From: a virus
Length of the DNA stretch: 40,560 nt
Virus record (IMG/VR): IMGVR_UViG_3300009788_000066
Location: 1 to 40,560 of that record
Reading direction: 5' to 3' (one strand)
A program made the position numbers and the translations under genes. Every line of letters begins with the position of its first letter. The stretch's first letter is position 1. The notes beneath the pieces were generated by a model that made no database searches, was not told the origin of the DNA, and saw only the letters and a list, made by a program, of their open reading frames with translations. This document shows, one piece after another, positions 1-6,837 of the stretch.

Positions 1-23
1 GACTGAGTAGCTCCTACAAGTGC
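1..23. repeat. Terminal direct repeat, left copy (assembly overlap)
   Basis: These 23 bases are identical to 40538-40560. Because a capsid reading frame continues across the join, this is best read as the overlap of a circular or circularly permuted assembly rather than a biological terminal repeat. Confidence 0.9.
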
Positions 24-452
24 ATTAAGAGTACCATCAATAGTGATACCAAATCCATTTGTGGAAATAAAAGCGTTTTGGAATACAGAAGCTGCGATCT
101 GATCTTTCTTGATCCTAGATCGCATACCAAGATTACGTGCTTGTTGAAGAGTTTTATCGATAGCAGTAGCCTCACCAAGTTGAGTGAGTGCTATCTTTTT
201 CTTGAAGACTCGGACAGTAATATCTTTACGTCCTACTTCCTTTGGGTTGGTCTCTGGGAAGTTAGCACCTTGTGCAACCTCTTCAGGGGTTGACCCACCA
301 GCAATCATTTGAAATTCAGAAGTCTCCCTATCAGATTTCACTACTTCAAAAATGTTCTGAAACATAGTTTGAAACGATAGGTATCCTACATTGAATGCAT
401 CAAAATGTTGCTTATCAGTGGTTCGCGGTGCTTGACCTGTTGTATAAGCCAT
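1..452 (-). CDS. Major capsid protein, N-terminal part (gene continues at 40560)
   Basis: This is the first part of the major capsid gene. It starts at the ATG at 452 (MAYTTGQAPR...), runs off the left edge and resumes at 40537-40033 through the 23-bp terminal overlap; the frame is kept, giving 318 aa. Capsid identity is inferred from size, from position after the scaffold and decoration genes, and from an HK97/Mu gpT-like pattern: an early LSFQTMF helix, a glycine/proline-rich stretch (GGSTPEEVAQGANF), and a conserved-looking 'KKIALTQLGEA' segment. The leader is A/T-rich with no Shine-Dalgarno. The subunit would build the icosahedral head. No close homologue is recalled. Confidence 0.8.
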   Translation of the reverse strand, partial: MAYTTGQAPRTTDKQHFDAFNVGYLSFQTMFQNIFEVVKSDRETSEFQMIAGGSTPEEVAQGANFPETNPKEVGRKDITVRVFKKKIALTQLGEATAIDKTLQQARNLGMRSRIKKDQIAASVFQNAFISTNGFGITIDGTLNALVGATQ

Positions 453-478
453 AGATTAATGTAAAAAAAAAATAAAAA

Positions 479-922
479 TTAGAGATTCGCTTTAAGGAGG
501 AATCTATGTACTCCATTTGTTAAGTCAAACGTACCGTCAGGTGTTCGCAGAATAGTAATGGCACCAGTAGTGGTGTCATCTTCATCTACCGTTTGAACAG
601 ATCCACTAACATCAAGTGTTACTAGATCGCCGATAAGCGCTTGTGCAAGGTTAGCAGCAGTTGTTACCTTACCTTCAATCTCAATACCTTCATTATGGTA
701 TGCGATTTGAACAGTACCAGCAACAGATGCTGTGTGGGTAGAGGCTCCTACACAAATACCAACACCTACGTCAGTACTGATGAGTGCCGTAGAGAAAGCC
801 ATAAAACCTGTTCCAAGTAGGTCTACGACATCTCCAACAGCTATATCAGTGCTAGCAGCTGCAGTATCCCATGTGGAAACTTTATAGTTTTGGCCTTCTA
901 CGATTTTAAAATTAACAGCCAT
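479..922 (-). CDS. Capsid decoration / head-fibre-like protein
   Basis: 147 aa. It is Gly-, Ala-, Thr- and Val-rich with a repeating VGDVV...VGVGI...GTVQI beta pattern, as in DUF2190-type or lambda gpD-like decoration proteins that cap the capsid surface. It lies between the scaffold and major capsid genes, the usual place for a decoration protein. The N-terminus (MAVNFKIVEGQNYKV) follows an A/T-only leader that forms part of an 11-bp inverted repeat. Family assignment is by pattern only. Confidence 0.55.
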   Translation of the reverse strand: MAVNFKIVEGQNYKVSTWDTAAASTDIAVGDVVDLLGTGFMAFSTALISTDVGVGICVGASTHTASVAGTVQIAYHNEGIEIEGKVTTAANLAQALIGDLVTLDVSGSVQTVDEDDTTTGAITILRTPDGTFDLTNGVHRFLLKANL

Positions 923-927
923 TGTAA

Positions 928-960
928 AAAGAGAAAAAATATAAAAATGTTTTTCTCTTT
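928..960 (-). promoter_or_regulatory. A/T-rich inverted repeat before the decoration gene
   Basis: AAAGAGAAAAA at 928-938 pairs with TTTTTCTCTTT at 950-960 across an 11-nt loop. In the minus-strand transcript the hairpin ends just before the ATG at 922, so it could act as a processing site, a weak terminator or a translational control element for the decoration and capsid genes. Confidence 0.4.
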
Positions 961-970
961 AATTATGTGG

Positions 971-1789
971 CTAATCGTCTATAACAATTTTTTTCTCAGT
1001 TCCATGGTATTTGAAGTTAGAATCATTTGCATGTCCAAGTTTTACAACTTTGATAGCATTGTCTCTAGTCAAATATGGACTCTGAGATTGGAGTGCTGTA
1101 ATTTCAGCTTCTGTAATAACTATCTTCTTTTCAGTAGTGACGTCACCACCTCCAGATTTGATAATTGGTTGGGTTGTAGGAGATTCTCCTTTTAAACCAA
1201 AGTACGCTGCTGAAACAGCATTCTTAACTTGTTTTTCGCCAGCATCATGAAGTGCAATTGCATTACGTTTTATAGTCTCAAATTCATTATCGCTTTTGAC
1301 ACCTGTCTTGCGAATTTCAGACTCTATGTCTTCTATATTACGATCACGTTTAAGGTCTGTTTTAATCTTCTCAGTGATTTCATCAGCGTTTAACTCGCCT
1401 TTGGTCTCACGTCTTGAGGATCGAAACTCTTTGTAATCGTCCTTGAACTTTTTCTTTGCGTATTCGGAAACACGCTCGTTACCTTCGATAAGTTCAATAG
1501 CAGTTTCGTCACCTTGTTGAGCCTTCTCAAGCAAAGTTTTAACTGTTGCTGAAGACACATGTCCTAAGTCTCGAGCGCTTTCGGTCTGCTTTTCGAGATT
1601 AGTTTTGAGGTCTTCAACTGAAGTATCTGATTCTTCAGTTTCCTGTGTTGTAGGGTGTTCTGCAGACTCAGATGCTTCCAATGCATCAGATGTTTCTTCC
1701 GAAACGTCAACTTCATTGTTATCTGAAGTCTGCTCTTCACCCTCTACAATGAACTGTGGTCCATCGTCTTGGGGTTCTGGCATAGCCAA
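971..1789 (-). CDS. Head scaffolding protein (probable)
   Basis: 272 aa. The first 100 residues are very acidic and Ser/Thr/Glu-rich (low complexity). The middle is charged and helical (about residues 100-190, Lys/Glu-rich), and the C-terminus is a basic, more ordered tail ending EKKIVIDD. This composition, and the location immediately before the decoration and major capsid genes, is typical of phage scaffolding proteins, which guide procapsid assembly and then leave or are cleaved. No protease motif is visible. The start ATG lies only 12 nt after a terminator-like hairpin. Confidence 0.7.
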   Translation of the reverse strand: MAMPEPQDDGPQFIVEGEEQTSDNNEVDVSEETSDALEASESAEHPTTQETEESDTSVEDLKTNLEKQTESARDLGHVSSATVKTLLEKAQQGDETAIELIEGNERVSEYAKKKFKDDYKEFRSSRRETKGELNADEITEKIKTDLKRDRNIEDIESEIRKTGVKSDNEFETIKRNAIALHDAGEKQVKNAVSAAYFGLKGESPTTQPIIKSGGGDVTTEKKIVITEAEITALQSQSPYLTRDNAIKVVKLGHANDSNFKYHGTEKKIVIDD

Positions 1790-1803
1790 TATAATTAAAG
1801 ATC

Positions 1804-1828
1804 AAAAAAAGCCCAGGATAGGGCTTTT
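1804..1828 (-). terminator. Rho-independent terminator upstream of the scaffold gene
   Basis: Read on the minus strand, AAAAGCCC (1828-1821) pairs with GGGCTTTT (1814-1807) around a 6-nt loop, followed by further T residues to 1804. It lies inside the transcription unit, 12-15 nt before the scaffold ATG, so it would act as an attenuator rather than an operon end. It directly follows the interleaved repeats at 1831-1889. Confidence 0.7.
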
Positions 1829-1830
1829 AG

Positions 1831-1889
1831 TATGCACAAACACGCCGACCAAGAGTATTTGTGCACAGTAAAAGCACTATTTGGTCGGC
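1831..1889 (-). promoter_or_regulatory. Interleaved inverted repeats (switch or pseudoknot) before the attenuator
   Basis: In the minus-strand RNA, GCCGACCAA (1889-1881) can pair with UUGGUCGGC (1852-1844), a perfect 9-bp stem. UGUGCACAAAUAC (1867-1855) can pair with GUGUUUGUGCAUA (1843-1831), 13 bp including two G.U pairs. The two stems interleave: the 5' strand of the second lies in the loop of the first, and their 3' strands abut. They therefore exclude each other or form a strained H-type pseudoknot. The terminator at 1804-1828 follows with 2 nt between. This is a plausible conditional attenuator for capsid genes. Confidence 0.5.
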
Positions 1890-1912
1890 TTTAATTTTTT
1901 AAAAGAACAATC

Positions 1913-2248
1913 TTATTCAGATTCAGAAGAATGATAAACTATTTTACATTCACTAGGAATACACCTTGCATAAGAAGGAGAGTTTATCTCTCTTTTTGTA
2001 TCATCACATTTTGTTGCGATACCTTTCTCAAGATTATACAAGCGTTGTTTATACTTTCTCCATTCCTCACCTTTTTCATCAGCCTTCTTATCCATTCTTT
2101 CTCCTCTATCTTTTTCCATATTCGCGTTCTCTTGTTCTACATCGATAACTTTACTATTAAGCCAATCAATATCATTCTTAAAACGGGCAGGAACATCTTT
2201 CCCTGTCATCTCAGAATATCTCTCACGTGCTGTATCAATATCTGACAT
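1913..2248 (-). CDS. Hypothetical coiled-coil protein
   Basis: 111 aa, not recognised. Residues 25-75 are strongly helical and charged (VIDVEQENANMEKDRGERMDK), fitting a coiled coil; three Cys occur near the C-terminus (C80, C95 and C101). It is the first gene after the promoter-like sequence at 2277-2303 and the last before the attenuator region that precedes the scaffold gene, which suggests a head-assembly accessory role. That role is inference from position. Confidence 0.6.
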   Translation of the reverse strand: MSDIDTARERYSEMTGKDVPARFKNDIDWLNSKVIDVEQENANMEKDRGERMDKKADEKGEEWRKYKQRLYNLEKGIATKCDDTKREINSPSYARCIPSECKIVYHSSESE

Positions 2249-2276
2249 ATGAATTTGATTAAATTACAATTAAAGT

Positions 2277-2303
2277 ATTATATAAAATGGGTACAAAAGT
2301 CAA
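2277..2303 (-). promoter_or_regulatory. Probable sigma70-like promoter for the head gene cluster
   Basis: On the minus strand, TTGACT at 2303-2298 is followed by TATAAT at 2282-2277 (15-nt spacer) or TAATAC (17-nt spacer), ahead of the gene starting at 2248. It carries no copy of the 14-bp operator found in the other promoters, so it may be constitutive or late. Confidence 0.4.
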
Positions 2304-2500
2304 TCTATTCTTTTCTTACCTTGTGCAGCTAATGCTAATTCAGCTGTTTCGCCTCCAAACTTCTCTGATATTTGTTCTTCTGTAGCTCCTTGTTTAGCCC
2401 ATACTCTCGCCTCATCCATATCTTCACTCCAATTCTTATTGTCTCTATCTTGATTGGATAAAGACTTGTTTCCTATGGCTTCCGTAATGATATGTGTCAT
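2300..2500 (-). CDS. Hypothetical small protein
   Basis: 66 aa, acidic and hydrophilic. The segment EARVWAKQGATEEQISEKFGG resembles a short helix-turn-helix-like module, but this is weak. It overlaps the upstream 82-aa gene by 4 nt (ATGA), indicating translational coupling to the portal cluster. Function unknown. Confidence 0.6.
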   Translation of the reverse strand: MTHIITEAIGNKSLSNQDRDNKNWSEDMDEARVWAKQGATEEQISEKFGGETAELALAAQGKKRID

Positions 2501-2745
2501 GTTACAGGTGCATCAGAAGAATATTTTAAAGGCATCTTTCTATCTTCTTGTGAAAAATCTTGCAATGTACTTACTAATTGTGCTTTTTTTACTTGTAATT
2601 TCAGAATATCTATTTCCTGTTCTAACACACGCATTCCTTCTTTGCCTGACAAAATCGGCTCTTGTGCGTCTTCCTTATTGGACACCTGCTGTGGCAACGT
2701 CTTGGGCTTCCTGAACTTGTTGAGGAGGTTTTTTAGCATTGGCAT
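2497..2745 (-). CDS. Hypothetical portal-linked small protein
   Basis: 82 aa. A basic N-terminus (MPMLKNLLNKFRKPKTLP) precedes a heptad-like region (residues 40-65: LEQEIDILKLQVKKAQLVS), suggesting a short coiled coil. It starts inside the 3' end of the portal gene (71-bp overlap in a different frame) and is coupled to the next gene by ATGA. It could be a head-completion or portal-associated factor; no family recognised. Confidence 0.6.
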   Translation of the reverse strand: MPMLKNLLNKFRKPKTLPQQVSNKEDAQEPILSGKEGMRVLEQEIDILKLQVKKAQLVSTLQDFSQEDRKMPLKYSSDAPVT

Positions 2746-4507
2746 TTAATAAAAGGTCAAGAATTTTATTTGTCTTTAATGGATCTTTTTGATCAAGGGC
2801 TTTAGAGACAAGCGTGTTTATATTTGATTCTTTTGTCTTTTGGTCTTCCACTCCTACATTAATCTTTCCACCTCTTAAGGCTTCTCCTATCTCACCTTCA
2901 ATCTTAGATTCTGACTCTTCTTTTGCAAACAATTCTGACGTATCTAACTGAGGGAATGTATCCATAATCTGTTGCAGGAATGTATCTGCAGAAAACTTCT
3001 CTTTGAGTTCTGGAAAAATAGGGAAAATACTTTCAAAGAATATCTCTGCCATTCTTAATAATTGATTCCTTGTCTCTTCCTGAGTGACCTCGTCTTCACT
3101 TGCTGGTCTAATAATAACACTGTATTCAAATCCTTCCCAATCCTTCGATTGTATCTCTATTTTAGCTTGGGAAGATATTGAAGACCTTAGCTTATCGTCT
3201 GCAGTTAAAGCAAAGTCGTTAATAAGAATGTCTCTATCCTTATTAAATATAAATCGAATAATACTTCTAGACCTAAGCATCGCTCTTTGACTCTCAGCGT
3301 CTACCATCATTGTTGTGATAATACCTCGTAGCCTCTTTACTTGTGTAGCAACTTTCTGCTTCGTCTGTGTAGCAAGTTCTTGAGGTTTCGCTAGTAAGGC
3401 ATTTATATCTTGTCCACTCGCTACAGTAAATTCATCATTCAAAAACGCTATGTACTGCTGTAAAAAAGCTGGATCATTCCCTAGTTGAACTTGCTGTATC
3501 TTTTCCTGTATATTAATTCCCTTCTTTAGATCTACTGGTTGAACTCCTCCACGTAATTCTTGTCCTGCAGTCAATCCAGTATCGTCTGCAGCGAATATGA
3601 TTGGTGTGGAAAGTAGCTTCACCAAGTTGGACCACATATTCACACTAATATCCTTTTGCTTTAATACAGGAGCAACTAGTTCCAACACTGAAGGTGGATA
3701 TAATGTCTCAAACTCTAAATGAGGTGTATAAACAACAAATGGCAATCTGCCATACGGATTCTTTCCATCAAAAATAAGTTCGCTCCCATTCGTTGTAGCA
3801 ATTAAATGTTGATCTTTTGACCAATATTCCAGTACTTCAATCTTGTCTGATTCATGTTCTTGCTCATTAAGATTGATTTCTGTTTGGTCTTCACGAGTAT
3901 CTCCTGTGCCTCCTCCTTTTGCTGTGTTTTTAACAGCAGCCACATTAAATGGTTCTTTACTAAACAAACTCTCAAATACTTCACGTTTATATCTCCTACG
4001 TCTAATACAGTCTTGCGCTCCATCTATTCCTAACGGGTCATAATACTTAGTCGCCTCATCATCCATAAAGAAATCTCGCACATCTATTCTTTGACTCATC
4101 AACCCTACAAACACATCCTTATTATCAGTCTCTAAATATCCTTCAAATAAGACACCAATTCCATAACAAATAGAATCAAATATAGCTCCTTTGCGTTCTT
4201 TCTCAGTATTGATTTTCTTAGTCTCTTGATTGTATATCTTTGTAAGTCTGTCATATTGAAATCCTTCCTTGACTGTGCTTTCTGCAGTAGGAATAAATAC
4301 GACACTTCCATCAAACTCATTTGTTACTTCCTCAGCGATACCATTACAAACAACCCACGAATTAGCCAAATGAACAGCTCCATCGTTTCTTAAGAATGAA
4401 AACTTACGTCTATTGTTACGCTCCCAACGATCATCAAAATCATCATCTTTGGCATTTTGCATAGCCGTAAACCTAGTCTGTACAAATGCTGCGTCTTTTT
4501 TGGGCAT
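2675..4507 (-). CDS. Portal protein
   Basis: 610 aa, in the range of podovirus (P22/T7-type) portals. Supporting features are a charged N-terminal arm (DDRWERNNRRKF), a long mixed wing/stem region with conserved-looking 'LPFVVYTPH' and 'QKDISVNMWSNLVKLLSTPII' segments, a helical 'SGQDINALL...QTKQKVATQVKRLRG' section, and an acidic, Gln-rich C-terminal tail. It lies downstream of the terminase genes and upstream of the scaffold and capsid genes, as expected. The dodecameric portal would be the DNA gate and head-tail vertex. The ATG at 4507 has an A/T-rich, SD-less leader. Confidence 0.8.
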   Translation of the reverse strand: MPKKDAAFVQTRFTAMQNAKDDDFDDRWERNNRRKFSFLRNDGAVHLANSWVVCNGIAEEVTNEFDGSVVFIPTAESTVKEGFQYDRLTKIYNQETKKINTEKERKGAIFDSICYGIGVLFEGYLETDNKDVFVGLMSQRIDVRDFFMDDEATKYYDPLGIDGAQDCIRRRRYKREVFESLFSKEPFNVAAVKNTAKGGGTGDTREDQTEINLNEQEHESDKIEVLEYWSKDQHLIATTNGSELIFDGKNPYGRLPFVVYTPHLEFETLYPPSVLELVAPVLKQKDISVNMWSNLVKLLSTPIIFAADDTGLTAGQELRGGVQPVDLKKGINIQEKIQQVQLGNDPAFLQQYIAFLNDEFTVASGQDINALLAKPQELATQTKQKVATQVKRLRGIITTMMVDAESQRAMLRSRSIIRFIFNKDRDILINDFALTADDKLRSSISSQAKIEIQSKDWEGFEYSVIIRPASEDEVTQEETRNQLLRMAEIFFESIFPIFPELKEKFSADTFLQQIMDTFPQLDTSELFAKEESESKIEGEIGEALRGGKINVGVEDQKTKESNINTLVSKALDQKDPLKTNKILDLLLNANAKKPPQQVQEAQDVATAGVQ

Positions 4508-4567
4508 ATGAATTAAAACTCATACGGTCGGTGACATTACCATATACCTACTAAAAACATTTTGCAA

Positions 4568-4921
4568 CTATAGTTTTTTAAGGATAATTGTGAATTCTAT
4601 CTTGTCATCAAATCCGAATCCTTCTTCTGTTGTATATCCTCCTCTTGGCCTTCCCCATGAGTCTTTTACTTTGTATCTACCGTTTTCTTTATGATGAGGA
4701 CATTTGTGAACAAGCCCCTTATCAAGTATGTAAGAACATTTCTCAGCACCACATTCTATATACCACTTTTTCTTCTCCTGCAACGCCTCAAAGTCTGTTG
4801 ACCTCAATTCTATATCGCCGTTGTCGAGTTCTGCTACTTGTACTTTGTCATCTAGTCCACGTTTGCAACTAATAGAATAAGGATCAGATCCATCAGGAAC
4901 AGATATTGTTTCTTCAGTCAT
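4568..4921 (-). CDS. Hypothetical zinc-ribbon-like protein
   Basis: 117 aa from the ATG at 4921, chosen because it overlaps the preceding stop by 8 nt (coupling) rather than the in-frame ATG at 4951. It has CGAEKCSYIL...HKCPHHK around residues 58-77, four or more possible zinc ligands, and a beta-rich C-terminus. Function unknown. Confidence 0.6.
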   Translation of the reverse strand: MTEETISVPDGSDPYSISCKRGLDDKVQVAELDNGDIELRSTDFEALQEKKKWYIECGAEKCSYILDKGLVHKCPHHKENGRYKVKDSWGRPRGGYTTEEGFGFDDKIEFTIILKKL

Positions 4922-5354
4922 CTTGTTTTGGTAAAAGGTCAGGGGTTTCAAATGGATTTCCTAAAACTTCACATTGACTCCTCATTTGTCCCTCAAACAA
5001 TCCAAATGATGGTGGCATATCTTCTGGCAAAGCCCATTGTCCTTCTGGAATATTTCGTGGAACTAATTTGAATCCTGCTTCATGCCACACAACTAACATT
5101 TTATATTTCTCCCCTTCTTCACTTTCTTTTTCAATTATATCAAATTCATATATTTCTTTTCCGTTCTTATCCTTGAGTCCTGTAAATTGCATCAAGATAA
5201 TGTCATCACTGAATGTATCGTCAAATTCTCCATCAGGACAGTCTTGAGAAAATAACTTCTTGCCATCAAGAGTTATATGAAAGTTCTCAAACTTAGAGTT
5301 ATCGTAAAACATTTGTCCATCATACCAAGCCCGAAATGATATCTCTCTGTTCAT
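4914..5354 (-). CDS. YopX-family protein
   Basis: 146 aa from the ATG at 5354. The N-terminus MNREISFRAWYDGQMFYD and the internal LMQFTGLKDKNGKEIYEFDII match the hallmark start and 'TGLKDKNGKEIYEGDI' motif of YopX proteins, which are common in phages and prophages and whose function is not settled. An upstream in-frame ATG would add 37 unrelated hydrophobic residues and is rejected. It is coupled to the next gene. Confidence 0.8.
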   Translation of the reverse strand: MNREISFRAWYDGQMFYDNSKFENFHITLDGKKLFSQDCPDGEFDDTFSDDIILMQFTGLKDKNGKEIYEFDIIEKESEEGEKYKMLVVWHEAGFKLVPRNIPEGQWALPEDMPPSFGLFEGQMRSQCEVLGNPFETPDLLPKQDD

Positions 5355-5358
5355 AGTG

Positions 5359-5547
5359 TTATGAAAAATAAACAATAGTGGGATTTGTATGCTTAGAGAA
5401 GTAAAACATAGGATATCTCTCAAAGCATTCAACGCAATACCATATCCTATCCATTCCTCCCTCACAAAATACCTTCTTCTTTTTCAACTTCTTCTCACAG
5501 AGTTCACAATTTGTACATGTTTCATGTGAAATGATTGCAGCAGTCAT
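5359..5547 (-). CDS. Small zinc-ribbon protein
   Basis: 62 aa with CTNCELC near residues 11-17 and WYCVEC near 36-41, a four-Cys zinc-ribbon arrangement. Zinc-ribbon miniproteins are common in phage genomes and usually bind nucleic acid or host factors. The stop lies 4 nt before the YopX start. Its leader (TAACACTATG) resembles that of the neighbouring YopX gene. Confidence 0.65.
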   Translation of the reverse strand: MTAAIISHETCTNCELCEKKLKKKKVFCEGGMDRIWYCVECFERYPMFYFSKHTNPTIVYFS

Positions 5548-5568
5548 AGTGTTATTTGGTTAAATATC

Positions 5569-5766
5569 CTAATTATTTACAAGTTCATCAATTGGAAACT
5601 CCATATCTAATATTCTTCCAAAAAAAACTTCAAAAAGTCTTCCAGTCTTACTACATAAAACAAGACTATACGTTCCATCTTTAAATTGCATCATAGTATT
5701 GCAACCCGTGAACAATTCTTCTATTTCCTTTTTTGTCATGCCCGAAATTGATTTTCTATTGTTCAT
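5569..5766 (-). CDS. Hypothetical small protein
   Basis: 65 aa, not recognised. It has a mixed alpha/beta pattern (KKEIEELF, then DGTYSLVLCSKTGRLFEVFFG). No signal peptide or membrane segment is seen. Confidence 0.6.
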   Translation of the reverse strand: MNNRKSISGMTKKEIEELFTGCNTMMQFKDGTYSLVLCSKTGRLFEVFFGRILDMEFPIDELVNN

Positions 5767-5802
5767 TTCCCAGTAAATAAAAATACTAAACGCTTCCAGA
5801 AG

Positions 5803-6093
5803 CTAAGAAGAATACCTTTCTATACACTCTTGAAAACAAGTCAAAATGTCTCCTGAAATGTCTTCTCCTGCACCATCAGCACCCCATGTGTCTGCTACTC
5901 CATCAAACAAATATCTACATGTATATCTACAACTCGTGTCTGGATCATCACAATCAATCTTATTATTAGCCTCCTCCCATGAAAGTCCGTTATCCTTACA
6001 TGATTGAATCTTTTCTCCCATTTCTTTATCCGTCATTCCTCCACACCCTGAAAAGATCAATACCGCCAATAATGTAAATAGTATTTTCTTCAT
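5803..6093 (-). CDS. Cys-rich lipoprotein
   Basis: 96 aa. A short Lys-led hydrophobic signal ends in a lipobox, LIFSGC, with lipidation expected at C17. The mature part is Cys-rich (C32, C49, C55, C59 and others), suggesting disulfides in an extracytoplasmic domain. Phage lipoproteins can act in superinfection exclusion or lysis. It is unlike the plus-strand lipoprotein at 25619 apart from the signal. Confidence 0.7.
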   Translation of the reverse strand: MKKILFTLLAVLIFSGCGGMTDKEMGEKIQSCKDNGLSWEEANNKIDCDDPDTSCRYTCRYLFDGVADTWGADGAGEDISGDILTCFQECIERYSS

Positions 6094-6112
6094 AAACTTT
6101 TCAAATAAAGAA

Positions 6113-6262
6113 CTAAAACTGTTTTAAATCTGCTTCCAATTTTTTCCTTATCTCATTCCTTTGAGTCCTTGATAAAAGATTCCAGTTCTTCTTCAAACTT
6201 CTTTTGGACTTCTTCATCTTAAGTGCATATTTGCCTATGAGTTTTGCAGTTTTATTGTTCAT
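6113..6262 (-). CDS. Very basic 49-aa protein
   Basis: A short open frame from the ATG at 6262 encodes a Lys/Arg-rich helical peptide (MKKSKRSLKKNWNLLSRTQR...). It fills the gap between the Phd-like gene and the lipoprotein gene on the same strand. The composition suggests nucleic-acid binding. It is supported by fit to the gene layout only. Confidence 0.5.
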   Translation of the reverse strand: MNNKTAKLIGKYALKMKKSKRSLKKNWNLLSRTQRNEIRKKLEADLKQF

Positions 6263-6277
6263 GAATATAGATAAAAG

Positions 6278-6805
6278 TTATTTCTTCTTTTTCTTCTTCT
6301 TCACTGGCTTAGGCATTGGTGTGAAGTCATCAAACGATCCTCTTGGCTTCATGTCAAAACTAGAAGGAGGAAATAAATGTGAATTTGGAATTATTTCTAC
6401 TCTTTGTAAGGTCTTCAAATACGCTTCTAACTTATGAGGTGGAATCATCCCTCCAAAACATTCTTTGCATATCGCTAACGCTTCTCCTTCATAATACAAC
6501 TCCCATAATTTTTCTCTCAATATATTACATCTATCACATTCTTGCGTGAGTGGAACTTCTGTCTGTGGAGTCGGTCTGTTCTCAACTTCGCGAACTATTT
6601 CATCTGCTATTGCTTTTTTATCTACTAAAGGACGAATGTGTACACTTTCTGTTTCTGGTTGTGTACGCACTTCTTCATTGTGTACACAAGGCATCAGTTT
6701 TGCTATCTCTTTTCCATGTTTCATCACCACAAATACCTCTCCATCTTGTACAGCCATAAGGTAGGAAGCTAGGTTTTCCCTTAGCTCGCGAGTTGTTATC
6801 TTCAT
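6278..6805 (-). CDS. Phd/YefM-like antitoxin domain fused to a zinc-binding module
   Basis: 175 aa from the ATG at 6805. Residues 1-38 (MKITTRELRENLASYLMAV... VVMKHGKEIAKLMP) match the Phd/YefM antitoxin DNA-binding fold closely. Residues 90-125 carry CDRC...CKEC, a likely zinc site, and the C-terminus is a run of lysines. No RelE/Doc-type toxin partner lies next to it, so it may be an orphan regulator. Two TGTACA-core palindromes exactly 20 bp apart lie directly before this ATG, and three more similar sites lie within the first third of the gene. YefM operators are known to use a TGTACA core. An upstream start at 6847 would translate the operator and is rejected. Confidence 0.75.
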   Translation of the reverse strand: MKITTRELRENLASYLMAVQDGEVFVVMKHGKEIAKLMPCVHNEEVRTQPETESVHIRPLVDKKAIADEIVREVENRPTPQTEVPLTQECDRCNILREKLWELYYEGEALAICKECFGGMIPPHKLEAYLKTLQRVEIIPNSHLFPPSSFDMKPRGSFDDFTPMPKPVKKKKKKK

Positions 6806-6836
6806 TGTGTACACACTATCAAATTTGTGTACACAA
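6639..6836. promoter_or_regulatory. Cluster of GTGTACAC palindromes (Phd/YefM-type operator)
   Basis: TGTACA cores lie at 6639-6644, 6681-6686, 6808-6813 and 6828-6833, with a variant TGTACG at 6662-6667. The outermost upstream site and the one at 6678-6689 are the perfect 12-bp palindrome TTGTGTACACAA. The two upstream sites are 20 bp apart (two helical turns) and overlap the leader of the Phd-like gene, consistent with cooperative autoregulation. Confidence 0.6.
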
Positions 6837-6837
6837 G

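Noticed and set aside
1-23. Phage cohesive end or true terminal repeat
   Set aside because: It lies in the middle of an intact capsid frame; best explained by linearisation of a circular assembly.
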